19,198 nucleotides of DNA from Acidobacteria bacterium UBA2994 (GTDB lineage: Bacteria; Acidobacteriota; Vicinamibacteria; Vicinamibacterales; UBA8438): assembly GCA_002346545.1 (NCBI GenBank), contig DEAA01000035.1, positions 71,161 through 90,358 of the forward strand, written 5' to 3'. Made by a program: the position numbers and the translations under genes. Positions within the stretch are counted from its first letter, which is position 1. Each line of letters opens with the position of its first letter. The notes beneath the pieces are model-generated. The model did no database searches. It was given only the letters and a program-made list of their open reading frames with translations, and was not told the DNA's origin. Positions 1 to 6,597 of this stretch are shown piece after piece.

Positions 1-1102
1 GACCCGGTTCGCGAGCCTCGAGCGCCAGCCGCGCGTTCTGGAGCCGTCGGCCGTCGCGGCCGACCGGCGTCCGTACGCTCGCTCTGAGCGCATGCGTGAG
101 CTCGGCTGCGTGGCGCCCCCGGCCGGCCAGCCAGGCGCGCCACCCTGCGAGCCCAGGCCGTCGATCGAGTTGCTGGAGTGCCGCGCGTCCGTGGCGGAGT
201 CGGTCGCCCAGGCCAGCGCGGAGGCGCGCCAGGAACCGATCGACGCGGTCTCGTAGTTCGTCGCGTCCCGCCACGACCAGTTCGGCAGCCGCCGACGGGG
301 TCGGGGCCCGGACGTCGGCGACGAGATCGCTGATCGTGACGTCCGTCTCATGACCAACTGCCGAGATGACCGGGACGCGGCACCCCGCGATCGCGCGAGC
401 CACCTCCGCTTCGTTGAAGGCCCACAGGTCCTCGAGCGAGCCTCCCCCGCGACCGACGATCACCACGTCAACGCCCGCTTCGTCGGCGACCCGGTCCAGC
501 GCTCGAGCGATCGCGCCGGCGGCGCCCTCTCCCTGGACCCGCGTCGCGCTGATCAGCACCTGCACCGTTGGGTGCCGTCGCGTCAGCACATGCAGAATGT
601 CACGGATGGCCGCGCCATCGAGGGACGTCACGACTCCGATCCGCCGAGGCAGGACGGGCAGCGTGCGCTTTCTGGCGGCATCGAGCAGGCCTTCTTCTTC
701 AAGCGTGCGTTTCAGCTGCTCGAAGGCTAGCTGCAGCGCCCCTTGTCCTTGTGGCTGGAGATGCTCGCAGACCAGCTGATACTCGCCTTTGGGTTCGTAG
801 ACACTTATCCGGCCTCGCGCTACCACCCGGAGGCCGTCCTCCGGCGTGAAGCGCTGGTGCCGCACCGCCGATCGATACATCACCCCCTTAAGCTGGGCGC
901 GATCGTCGCGAAGAGTGAAGTACAGGTGGCCCGTCTTCCACAGCCGGCAGTTGGCGAGCTCGCCCTCGACCCAGACTTCTCCATGGTTGGACTCGAGCAG
1001 AGTCCGGATGCGAGCGGTCAGGGCGGTGACCGTCACAACGAGGCGTCGCGTGGGCGCTGCCCGTTCTGGGCCGTCGAAGGGCAGCGACGGGCGTTCGGTC
1101 AC
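1..1102 (-). CDS. xseA: Exodeoxyribonuclease VII large subunit (partial, C-terminus outside window)
   Basis: XseA is the catalytic subunit of cytoplasmic exonuclease VII, which with XseB degrades single-stranded DNA to oligonucleotides in repair. I translated the minus strand from a GTG at 1102: 367 codons are open to the window edge, against about 450 for the family, so roughly the last fifth is missing. Residues 20-115 form the OB-fold nucleic-acid domain (GEVWVEGELANCRLWKTGHLYF). The catalytic core follows, with RIGVVTSLDGAAIRDIL at 154-170, VGRGGGSLEDLWAFNEAEV at 216-234 and SAVGHETDVTISDLVADVRA at 247-266, all diagnostic of XseA. The GTG overlaps the upstream gene's TGA stop as GTGA, and no Shine-Dalgarno precedes it. 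Translation is therefore probably coupled to the upstream phosphodiesterase. The identification is secure. The absence of xseB cannot be judged because the gene runs off the edge. Confidence 0.96.
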   Translation of the reverse strand, partial: MTERPSLPFDGPERAAPTRRLVVTVTALTARIRTLLESNHGEVWVEGELANCRLWKTGHLYFTLRDDRAQLKGVMYRSAVRHQRFTPEDGLRVVARGRISVYEPKGEYQLVCEHLQPQGQGALQLAFEQLKRTLEEEGLLDAARKRTLPVLPRRIGVVTSLDGAAIRDILHVLTRRHPTVQVLISATRVQGEGAAGAIARALDRVADEAGVDVVIVGRGGGSLEDLWAFNEAEVARAIAGCRVPVISAVGHETDVTISDLVADVRAPTPSAAAELVVAGRDELRDRVDRFLARLRAGLGDRLRHGRAALQQLDRRPGLAGWRAWLAGRGRHAAELTHALRASVRTPVGRDGRRLQNARLALEAREPG

Positions 1103-1914
1103 GAGTCCGCCACCGCCGACCGCAGGGCGTCGACGTCGGCTTGGGTCAGGCTCAGTCGTTCGATACCGGTCGCCAGGCCTGTTTCTGGATCGGTCGTCAC
1201 GATCACGCCATGGATCCGGGGGTCACCTCGAGCCGTATCGAACCGGCCTGGCAGTCCCGTCTTGAATCGTTTCAGGACTACCTGTTTGTCCACACCGATG
1301 ACCGAGTCGTGCGGCCCGCTCATTCCGACATCTGTGATGTAAGCCGTGCCGCCCGGCAGTACCCGTTCGTCCGCGGCCTGTACATGGGTGTGCGTGCCCA
1401 CGACGGCGGTGACGCGCCCGTCGAGGTGCCATCCCATCGCGATCTTCTCCGAGGTAGCTTCGGCGTGGAAGTCCACCAGGATGACGCGCGCCTGCCCGGC
1501 GAGCTTGACCAGCATGGCGTCAATGGTCGTGAAGGGATTGTCCAGCGGGGCCATGAAGACCCGGCCCATCAGATTGAGCACGGCCACCGTATCTCCGGTG
1601 GCGGCCTGCGCGAGCACATGGCCGAGCCCTGGGGCGTCTGGATAGTTGCCGGGGCGGATCAATCGGGGTTCGAGTTCGATGTAGTCGAGTGCCTCGCGCT
1701 TGTCCCAGATGTGATTCCCCGACGTCATGACGTCGATGCCGCAGTCCCGCAAGCTTTCACCGATCTCGCGGGTGATGCCGTTGCCGCCCGCGGCGTTCTC
1801 GACGTTCGCGACGACGAGGTCGATGCCGTAGTGGGACACCAGTGGCCGTACTGCGCTCTGCACGAGCGTCCGACCCGGTTTCCCGACGATGTCTCCGATG
1901 AACAGAATTCGCAC
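1099..1914 (-). CDS. ymdB: YmdB/TIGR00282-family metallophosphoesterase
   Basis: This 271-residue calcineurin-like dinuclear metal phosphodiesterase belongs to the family of Bacillus YmdB, which hydrolyses cyclic nucleotides such as 2',3'-cAMP. The metal ligands fall where the family has them: D8 in MRILFIGDIVGKPGR, E39 and N40 in ANVENAAGGNG, N67 and H68 in TSGNHIWDKRE, H150 in DFHAEATSEK, and H175 and H177 in GTHTHVQAAD. The C-terminal signature TDVGMSGPHDSVIGVDK is also present, and the length is typical. The start is a GTG, since the protein begins exactly at the conserved first strand. No strong Shine-Dalgarno is visible. The gene overlaps xseA by 4 bases and so forms an operon with it. 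The family call is firm, but the physiological substrate in this organism is unknown. Confidence 0.93.
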   Translation of the reverse strand: MRILFIGDIVGKPGRTLVQSAVRPLVSHYGIDLVVANVENAAGGNGITREIGESLRDCGIDVMTSGNHIWDKREALDYIELEPRLIRPGNYPDAPGLGHVLAQAATGDTVAVLNLMGRVFMAPLDNPFTTIDAMLVKLAGQARVILVDFHAEATSEKIAMGWHLDGRVTAVVGTHTHVQAADERVLPGGTAYITDVGMSGPHDSVIGVDKQVVLKRFKTGLPGRFDTARGDPRIHGVIVTTDPETGLATGIERLSLTQADVDALRSAVADS

Positions 1915-2001
1915 GTCAACCCAATGATCGCACAGCCGAGGTGCCAGAGCTACGTATCTTCCTCCACGCGACGCGGAAAGCCATGGCGGGGAAAGATATT
2001 T

Positions 2002-2056
2002 ATATGATTATGCAATACTCATATTTAATTATTGACTAGCACTCATAAATTGACTA
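2002..2056. repeat. AT-rich island with inverted repeat and imperfect tandem motif upstream of hsp20
   Basis: About 1990-2060 is strikingly AT-rich within GC-rich DNA. ATATGA (2002-2007) and TCATAT (2019-2024) form a 6-bp inverted repeat with an 11-base spacer. The heptamer ACTCATA occurs at 2017-2023 and 2041-2047. The octamer ATTGACTA occurs at 2031-2038 and 2049-2056. Together they read as two imperfect copies of ACTCATA-spacer-ATTGACTA, with spacers of 7 and 1 bases. The second octamer overlaps the -10 element of the hsp20 promoter. The island could be an operator, an UP element, or both. No protein can be assigned to it from the sequence. Confidence 0.6.
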
Positions 2057-2060
2057 TCAT
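2032..2060 (+). promoter_or_regulatory. Near-consensus sigma70 promoter of hsp20
   Basis: TTGACT (2032-2037) and TATCAT (2055-2060) are separated by exactly 17 bases. Each differs from the -35/-10 consensus by one base. Transcription would start near 2067, giving an hsp20 leader of about 60 nucleotides. The AT-rich stretch directly upstream could act as an UP element. No sigma32-type promoter was recognised, so heat control, if present, would need an operator or an RNA element. Confidence 0.75.
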
Positions 2061-2096
2061 TGCTTTCAGCGTCCCGGAGTTGGGGCGAAAAAGTCA

Positions 2097-2119
2097 CTTG
2101 AACGGTCAACTCAAGGAGG
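2097..2119 (+). promoter_or_regulatory. hsp20 ribosome binding site within a CTTGA/TCAAG inverted repeat
   Basis: AAGGAGG (2113-2119) is a strong Shine-Dalgarno sequence, 6 bases before the ATG at 2126, and it fixes the hsp20 start. Its first three bases belong to the right arm of a 5-bp inverted repeat, CTTGA (2097-2101) and TCAAG (2111-2115), with a 9-base loop. The extended right arm ACTCAAG equals one half of the actinobacterial HspR operator HAIR (CTTGAGT-N7-ACTCAAG). The left arm matches only 5 of 7 bases and the spacing is two bases too short. It may be a DNA operator or a weak leader hairpin. Confidence 0.5.
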
Positions 2120-2125
2120 CATCTC

Positions 2126-2572
2126 ATGTCACTTGTTCGATGGAATCCGATTCGTGAGCTCAGTCTGTTAGACAGCGCGTTCGATCCCTTCTTCCGTCCC
2201 GCAAATCTGGGTGCGGGATCGGCAGAGTGCGGTCGCGGGAACAGGCTGCCGGCGGTGGACGTGTACGAGACCGACGATCACGCGCTCGTGATCAGCGCCG
2301 AGCTGCCTGGGATCGAACGCGATGCGGTGAATGTCACCCTCGAGAACGGGGTGCTGACCATCGCGGGAGAGCGCAAGCCGGACGGCGAAGTGGAAGACGG
2401 TCGGCTATATCGGTCGGAGCGAGCCTATGGAGCGTTCCGGAGGTCGTTCACGCTGCCTCGTTCCGTCGATGCGGGCGCGGTAACGGCGGAGCACAAGAAC
2501 GGTGCCCTGCGGATCAGGTTGCCACTCAAGGAGGCCGCTAAGCCCCATCGGATCGATATCAAGGCCGCCTAA
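2126..2572 (+). CDS. Small heat shock protein, Hsp20/alpha-crystallin family
   Basis: This 148-residue ATP-independent cytoplasmic chaperone binds unfolding proteins and forms oligomers. The N-terminus MSLVRWNPIRELSLLDSAFD is typical of bacterial class A Hsp20. The alpha-crystallin domain spans about residues 45-140, with PAVDVYETDDHALVISAELPG at its start, ENGVLTIAGERK in the middle, and the conserved A-x-x-x-N-G-x-L motif as AEHKNGALRIRLP near the end. The C-terminal tail RIDIKAA contains an I-x-I oligomerisation motif. The ATG has an excellent AAGGAGG ribosome site, and the promoter upstream is nearly consensus. The gene looks monocistronic because a GC-rich hairpin follows it. The family is certain; client range and induction conditions are not visible. 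Confidence 0.96.
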   Translation: MSLVRWNPIRELSLLDSAFDPFFRPANLGAGSAECGRGNRLPAVDVYETDDHALVISAELPGIERDAVNVTLENGVLTIAGERKPDGEVEDGRLYRSERAYGAFRRSFTLPRSVDAGAVTAEHKNGALRIRLPLKEAAKPHRIDIKAA

Positions 2573-2587
2573 GGTTATTAGATGCCG

Positions 2588-2618
2588 CTGCCCCGGGGGC
2601 CTGTCGCCCCGGGGACAG
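2588..2618 (+). terminator. GC-rich hairpin downstream of hsp20 (possible terminator)
   Basis: CCCCGGGGGC (2591-2600) pairs with GCCCCGGGG (2606-2614) across the loop CTGTC, with one bulged G. CTG and CAG flanks extend the stem. It lies 16 bases after the hsp20 stop. No U-tract follows, so it is not a textbook intrinsic terminator. It could instead stabilise the hsp20 mRNA 3' end or act with Rho. Confidence 0.5.
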
Positions 2619-2661
2619 CACCAACATTCGCCCTGACTGGACACTCCCTAGGAGATCGACA

Positions 2662-2898
2662 GTGACCCGACCACCGACCCTCGATGAGCTGGCTTTGACT
2701 GGGGCGATCGACGCGCGTCTTGTCGTGCCGGTAACCGACGAGCACGGCGGGGTCACGATCTACTACGGTAGTCGGCCGACGCAATACCTGATGGATGGGG
2801 AGTGGTTCGTCGCTCGACCGGCGCCGACCGTGACCGAAGCGTTCGACGACGTTGCGCCACGGTCGGCGCTGTTTCCCTGTCAGGCGGTCGACTCATGA
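2662..2898 (+). CDS. Small hypothetical protein (78 aa)
   Basis: I do not recognise this family. The GTG start at 2662 has AGGAG at 2650-2654, seven bases upstream, and codon use resembles that of the surrounding genes. The product is acidic and soluble, with no signal peptide or membrane segment. Its central part (VVPVTDEHGGVTIYYG, then QYLMDGEWFVARP) looks like alternating beta strands. It lies between hsp20 and the omega-like gene, with 27 bases separating it from the latter, so the two may be co-transcribed. It could be a lineage-specific partner of the transcription apparatus, but nothing in the sequence shows this. Confidence 0.55.
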   Translation: MTRPPTLDELALTGAIDARLVVPVTDEHGGVTIYYGSRPTQYLMDGEWFVARPAPTVTEAFDDVAPRSALFPCQAVDS

Positions 2899-2925
2899 GG
2901 CGTTTTCGACTACGATCGACCGGAT

Positions 2926-3252
2926 ATGCCGGATATGAACGACGAGTACGATCCGCTTCTTGACACTGACACCGAGTTCGCGGTGCCGCGGCCGATCCTG
3001 ATGCCTCGGGTTCCTGACGAGCGGATGCCGGAGATCACGAACCGCTTCCTGTTTGTCGACGTGGCCGCGCAGCGGGCGAAGCAGCTCCGCCGCGGCGCCC
3101 TGCCCCGTCTCGAGCGGCTGCGCCCGAATCCGGAGACTGGTGAACGGCCAGACGTGAAGTCGCGACTCGAGCGGGTTGCGATGGACGAGGTCGGGGAAGG
3201 CTTGGTCGTCTACGAGTTGCCCGAAGACAGGAGCTCGGAGGAGACGTCGTGA
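2926..3252 (+). CDS. rpoZ: DNA-directed RNA polymerase omega subunit-like protein
   Basis: Omega is the small core RNA polymerase subunit that wraps the beta' C-terminus, aids assembly and helps form a (p)ppGpp site. The 108-residue product carries the omega core at about residues 36-58, EITNRFLFVDVAAQRAKQL, matching the family pattern N-R-[FY]-x-x-V-x-x-A-A-x-R-A-x-Q-L. A second conserved block, ERVAMDEVGEGLVVYELP at about 84-101, corresponds to the family's A-x-x-E-[IV]-x-x-G-x-[IL]. A roughly 35-residue acidic/proline N-terminal extension is unusual. The start may be the ATG at 2926 or at 2935; neither has a clear Shine-Dalgarno. The usual neighbours gmk and coaBC are absent. The next gene overlaps it by 4 bases. 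Identification rests on motif recognition by eye. Confidence 0.8.
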   Translation: MPDMNDEYDPLLDTDTEFAVPRPILMPRVPDERMPEITNRFLFVDVAAQRAKQLRRGALPRLERLRPNPETGERPDVKSRLERVAMDEVGEGLVVYELPEDRSSEETS

Positions 3253-3509
3253 GCCCTGGCGAGGTCCAGACGATCGTGTTCGGACTCCTCCGAGGTCTCC
3301 TGTCGTCCAGCCTCTTCCTGCTGGCGCTCTTTCTCGGCTTCTGTGTAATCTTTAATTTCACTAAGCTGCGCGCGATCAACAAGAACAGCCGGATCGTCCG
3401 CAGTCTCGATGACCGTTTGTCCGGGGCTCGCTACCTTTCCCCAAACGTGCCCCGCGGTCCCGCCGATCAGCTCAAGACTCCGGAACTTCAGGAACATACC
3501 GGTCGTTAG
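3249..3509 (+). CDS. Small single-pass membrane protein, unknown function (86 aa)
   Basis: The GTG start overlaps the omega gene's TGA as GTGA. It has a strong GGAGGAG ribosome site at 3237-3243, five bases upstream, so it appears to be a real gene translationally coupled to the omega gene. Residues 9-38 (GLLRGLLSSSLFLLALFLGF and onward) form one hydrophobic helix. A polar, basic C-terminal tail of about 48 residues follows (RAINKNSRIVRSLDDRLSG). I recognise no family. The positive residues after the helix suggest a cytoplasmic tail. Its co-expression with an RNA polymerase subunit is the only functional clue. Confidence 0.6.
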   Translation: MSPGEVQTIVFGLLRGLLSSSLFLLALFLGFCVIFNFTKLRAINKNSRIVRSLDDRLSGARYLSPNVPRGPADQLKTPELQEHTGR

Positions 3510-3667
3510 GTTTCTTGACGACGAAGATAGACCGCCCACCAGGGTCCGGTCGTGCAGGAAGTCAGGCACGTTCCACCTGCTGCTGGGCGCGCTCTCGCCT
3601 GGCTGGTATTCTCAGCTATGCGGAGAGGCCAGCCCCCACTGTTCTGCCCCTTCACCTTAACGGCGTC
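3510..3667. other. Convergent intergenic region
   Basis: This 158-base spacer separates the membrane-protein gene (plus) from gatA (minus). No convincing ORF is present. CGTGC (3551-3555) and GCACG (3566-3570) form a short inverted repeat with a 10-base loop and no T-run. No classic intrinsic terminator is visible for either gene. Confidence 0.5.
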
Positions 3668-5143
3668 TTAGGCGCTTGGGTCTAGACCGGGCGGCCGGCC
3701 GATCGGCTCAGAGCGCTCGCGTTCAAACCGCGCCGCCAGATCGAGGATCGTGACTTCGTCGAAGGCCCGTCCCACCAACTGCAGGCCGATCGGAAGTCCG
3801 CTACTGTCGTTTCCGGACGGTACGCTCAGCGCGGGGAGCCCGGTCAGGTTGGCGCTGGCGGTAAAGATGTCGCCCACATACAGCTGCAACGGATCGTCGG
3901 CGTGCTGGCCGAGCGGGAACGCGGTGGTCGGAGTGGTTGGGAGGGCTACCGCGTCGACGGTCGAGAACACGGTGTCGTAGTCCCGCCGGATCAGGGTCCG
4001 GATCTGCTGAGCCCGCAGATAGTAGGCATCGTAGTAGCCGGCACTGAGGGCGTAGGTGCCCAGCATGATCCGTCGTTTAACCTCATCGCTAAAGCCGCTT
4101 TCGCGAGTGCGGTCGTACATGGCGGTGAGGTCCGCGGTTTCGGCGAGCGGGGCTCGGACGCCATACCGGACACCGTCATAGCGGGCTAGGTTTGAACTGG
4201 CCTCGGCTGGCGCGACCACGTAGTAGGTCGGGACGGCGTAGGTTGCGTGAGGAAGCTCGATGTCCACGAGCGTCGCTCCGGACGAGCGAAGGGTGTCGAG
4301 CGCGGTCCGGAATGAAGCAAGTACGTCGTCGTCGATGCCGTCGTTCAACAAGGTCCACGGGACCCCAATCGCCGGAGTTTCGTTCGCCGTGCCAGATGGC
4401 CACTCGGGTACGGCCTCGGCCGCGGACGTGGCATCGGCAGGATCGTGGCCTGCGATCACTCGAAAGACGGCTGCCACGTCAGCCACCGTCAACCCGAGGG
4501 GTCCGATCTGATCGAGTGACGATGCGAAGGCTAGGAGGCCGTAGCGTGAGACCCGACCGTAGGTTGGTTTCAGACCGACGAGCCCGCAGAACGCAGCCGG
4601 TTGTCGGATCGAGCCTCCGGTATCCGAACCAAGCGCGACTGGCGCCAGCCGTGCCGCGACCGCCGCGGCCGAGCCTCCGCTTGACCCGCCAGGCACGCGA
4701 TCGTGATCCCAGGGGTTACGCGTGATCCCGTAGCACGAATGCTCGGTCGTTGACCCCATCGCGAATTCATCGCAGTTCGTTTTACCGAGGATGACGGCGC
4801 CGGCGGCGCGGAGACGCTCGACGACGGTGGCGTCGTAGGGGGGCCGGTAGTCTGTCAGGATGCGCGAGGCGGCCGTGGTCGGCAGGCCGCGGGTGCAGAT
4901 GTTGTCCTTGATCGCGATCGGCACGCCTGCCAGCGGCTGGCTTGGATCGTCGGCGCCCCTGGCGTCGACCGTCGCAGCCTCCTCCAGGGCAGTGTCGGAC
5001 GCGACATGCGTGAACGCGCCCAGTGCGGCGTCTCGCTCCTGGATCCGCTCAAGGAAGATAGTGCAGACATCGACTGCCGACCCGACGCCTGCGAGCGCCG
5101 CGCGAACGTCTGCTATGGTCTCGATCGCGGAGGCGTCCGTCAT
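3668..5143 (-). CDS. gatA: Asp-tRNA(Asn)/Glu-tRNA(Gln) amidotransferase subunit A
   Basis: GatA is the glutaminase subunit of the GatCAB complex. It releases ammonia from glutamine so that GatB can convert mischarged Glu-tRNA(Gln) or Asp-tRNA(Asn). The 491-residue length matches the family (about 485). The amidase-signature triad is complete: K79 in [14 protein letters not shown]154 in [13 protein letters not shown], and S178 in [16 protein letters not shown]. These fall at the same numbers as in characterised GatA. The Gln-binding region [20 protein letters not shown] follows. The start ATG at 5143 overlaps the gatC stop as ATGA, so the two are translationally coupled. gatB is not adjacent, which is common outside Gram-positive bacteria. 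The catalytic residues and linkage to gatC make a stand-alone amidase unlikely. Confidence 0.96.
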   Translation of the reverse strand: MTDASAIETIADVRAALAGVGSAVDVCTIFLERIQERDAALGAFTHVASDTALEEAATVDARGADDPSQPLAGVPIAIKDNICTRGLPTTAASRILTDYRPPYDATVVERLRAAGAVILGKTNCDEFAMGSTTEHSCYGITRNPWDHDRVPGGSSGGSAAAVAARLAPVALGSDTGGSIRQPAAFCGLVGLKPTYGRVSRYGLLAFASSLDQIGPLGLTVADVAAVFRVIAGHDPADATSAAEAVPEWPSGTANETPAIGVPWTLLNDGIDDDVLASFRTALDTLRSSGATLVDIELPHATYAVPTYYVVAPAEASSNLARYDGVRYGVRAPLAETADLTAMYDRTRESGFSDEVKRRIMLGTYALSAGYYDAYYLRAQQIRTLIRRDYDTVFSTVDAVALPTTPTTAFPLGQHADDPLQLYVGDIFTASANLTGLPALSVPSGNDSSGLPIGLQLVGRAFDEVTILDLAARFERERSEPIGRPPGLDPSA

Positions 5144-5433
5144 CCGATGACCTTCGGGACCCGGAAGAGCCCGTCGGCGGCATCTGGTGCCCCCGCGACC
5201 GCCTCGTCGCGCGGGAGCGACTCGCGGCTCTGGTCGTCGCGCATGCGGGGCCCGGCCGAGACCGGGTGGGTGGTGGCTTCGACGCCCGACGTATCGACTT
5301 CGCGCAGGCGTTCGAAGTAGGTGAGGATGTCACCCAGCTGGCGGGTCAGGCGGTCAGCCTCCGCATCGTCGAGTTCGAGATGGGCCAGGCGGGCGATTCG
5401 CTCGACCTCGGTGCGGGTGAGTCGCTCGGTCAC
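5140..5433 (-). CDS. gatC: Asp-tRNA(Asn)/Glu-tRNA(Gln) amidotransferase subunit C
   Basis: GatC is the small belt-like subunit that wraps GatA and GatB and stabilises the amidotransferase. The 97-residue product has the family N-terminus MTERLTRTEVERIARLAHLE, then LGDILTYFERLREVDTSGVE, a TTHPV segment, a RxDxxxxSLPRDEAVAGAPD-like block, and the C-terminal [10 protein letters not shown] that contacts GatA. The start is a GTG. An AGGA (plus-strand complement at 5444-5447) lies about 10 bases upstream. The gene opens a gatC-gatA operon divergent from the methyltransferase at 5507. Confidence 0.95.
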   Translation of the reverse strand: MTERLTRTEVERIARLAHLELDDAEADRLTRQLGDILTYFERLREVDTSGVEATTHPVSAGPRMRDDQSRESLPRDEAVAGAPDAADGLFRVPKVIG

Positions 5434-5442
5434 GGCGCCAAA

Positions 5443-5451
5443 ATCCTACCA
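5443..5451 (-). promoter_or_regulatory. Possible extended -10 element for gatCA
   Basis: Read on the minus strand, this is TGGTAGGAT, fitting the extended -10 pattern TGnTAnnnT, with no recognisable -35. A start 6-8 bases downstream would leave almost no leader before the gatC GTG at 5433. The same bases include the AGGA that could instead be a Shine-Dalgarno, so the two readings compete. Confidence 0.25.
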
Positions 5452-5506
5452 TGTGGCGATCCGGGTGCCTTTGCCTTGCGCGATCGGGTCCGTCATGATG
5501 TGAGCC

Positions 5507-6418
5507 ATGTGCGAGCCGGCCCAGGGTGTCGAGGGCGGGAAGCAAACCAGCCGGGAGCTGACTGGGTCGCTTTTCGGGCGCCCTAGGGCCGAGGTCGACG
5601 CGGCGCTCCCAGATAGAGAATCTGCTGTTTGCCCCATTTGTCGGGTGGATCCGCACCCGTTCGCTTTGGATTTTCAGGGGTTTTCCCTCGCGCGTTGCCC
5701 AACGTGCCGTCTGGAACTGCACAGCCCTCGTCCGACCCTTGAGCAGATGGCGACCGCTGTGTATGGCGCGCATTACCACCGTGCGGACGAGGCCAACGCC
5801 GATGCCCGCCATCGTCGCCAGTATGGCCGTCAGTGTGACCGGCTCGAGTGGTTGCAGCCGGGCGGGCGGCGCCTGCTGGATGTCGGCTGCGGTGCCGGGG
5901 CGTTTCTCCGCTTCGGCCGCGAGCGTGGCTGGGACGTGGAAGGCACCGACTACGTCGTGACCTCCTGGGCCCGCGATAGCGGTGCGCGGGTGTGGGAGGG
6001 AGAGCTTCCGGCGATTGAGTTCGGCGGCGCGCGGTTCGACGTTGTGCGGTTTAACCATGTGCTCGAGCACACGCGCGATCCACTTACGGAGCTGCGGGCC
6101 GCCCGCTCCGTCCTTGCACCTGGCGGCGTGTTGCTCATCGGCGTGCCCAATCTGGCAGGTGCGAGCCTGAGGGCGAAGAGCTGGCAGAGCCGGCTGGGTC
6201 TGAAGGGCAAACGGTGGCGGCACTATGCGGCGTTGCATCACTTGTGGTTCTTCACCCCGGCCACGCTCTCGCGATTGGTTGAGACGGCTGGGTTCGAGGT
6301 TTTGCACTGGGAGACCCCTGTCCTGGCGCTCTCTCGCGGTCTGCGTCTCACCTATCACCGTCTAGTTGAGTGGCTGCGGACCGGCGGCATCCTGGACCTC
6401 TACGCGCGAGAGCGTTGA
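5507..6418 (+). CDS. Class I SAM-dependent methyltransferase with N-terminal zinc ribbon
   Basis: The 303-residue protein has a CPIC (42-45) and CPTC (64-67) zinc-ribbon pair. A Rossmann methyltransferase core follows: motif I LLDVGCGAGAFLRFG at 123-137, acidic post-strand GTDY, motif FDVVRFNHVLEHTRDPLTEL at about 178-197, and LAPGGVLLIGVPN. The late segment HHLWFFTPATLSRLVETAGF is typical of methyltransferases acting on sugars, lipids or small molecules rather than nucleic acids. This architecture is common in genes modifying cell-surface glycans, but no glycosyltransferase lies beside it, so the substrate is unknown. The ATG at 5507 lacks a clear Shine-Dalgarno; it was chosen to include the zinc ribbon. 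The 73-base divergent spacer with gatC would hold the promoter. Confidence 0.87.
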   Translation: MCEPAQGVEGGKQTSRELTGSLFGRPRAEVDAALPDRESAVCPICRVDPHPFALDFQGFSLARCPTCRLELHSPRPTLEQMATAVYGAHYHRADEANADARHRRQYGRQCDRLEWLQPGGRRLLDVGCGAGAFLRFGRERGWDVEGTDYVVTSWARDSGARVWEGELPAIEFGGARFDVVRFNHVLEHTRDPLTELRAARSVLAPGGVLLIGVPNLAGASLRAKSWQSRLGLKGKRWRHYAALHHLWFFTPATLSRLVETAGFEVLHWETPVLALSRGLRLTYHRLVEWLRTGGILDLYARER

Positions 6419-6464
6419 GGCGCTCCTTCAGTTCTCGCGTCACCGACCGAGACAATCTAGCAGT

Positions 6465-6510
6465 AAGGAGAGCCGTGATGAACAGCCATGGTTAGTGCAC
6501 CTGTTCATCA
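6465..6510 (+). repeat. 10-bp perfect inverted repeat enclosing a Shine-Dalgarno-led mini-ORF
   Basis: TGATGAACAG (6476-6485) and CTGTTCATCA (6501-6510) are exact reverse complements around a 15-base loop. AAGGAG (6465-6470) sits seven bases before an ATG at 6478 inside the left arm. That ATG opens a five-codon frame, MNSHG and stop, ending at 6495. The structure lies between the convergent methyltransferase and DUF1684 genes. No T-run follows, so a simple intrinsic terminator is doubtful. A second inverted repeat, AGGGAC (6526-6531) and GTCCCT (6542-6547), lies downstream. The rest of the 179-base spacer shows nothing else. Confidence 0.55.
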
Positions 6511-6597
6511 TCGGTGGGCGGGAGTAGGGACAGACCGGGCAGTCCCTCGTCCAGCGTGACCGCCTTCGGGCGAGCCAACTCCGCGCCACGCCGAGGG

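Noticed and set aside
1141..2007. 288-residue plus-strand frame
   Set aside because: It is antisense to the YmdB-type gene, which retains every metal ligand. The end of the frame also runs into the AT-rich non-coding island.
2037..2062. CIRCE (HrcA operator) at the hsp20 promoter
   Set aside because: TAGCACTC at 2037-2044 matches the left arm, but the position of the right arm (2054-2062) reads CTATCATTG instead of GAGTGCTAA. No inverted repeat exists, so only a half-site is present.
3510..3667. tRNA or small RNA in the convergent spacer
   Set aside because: I could not form a cloverleaf, and no TTC-arm pattern or strong terminator is present.
4740..4925. Possible frameshift or damage in gatA
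   Set aside because: The translated frame is continuous, with K79, S154 and S178 at canonical positions, so the gene is intact.
5354..6358. 334-residue minus-strand frame
   Set aside because: It is antisense to the methyltransferase at 5507-6418, whose motifs are clear. Its composition is a low-complexity Arg/Pro/Ala-rich shadow of GC-rich coding DNA.
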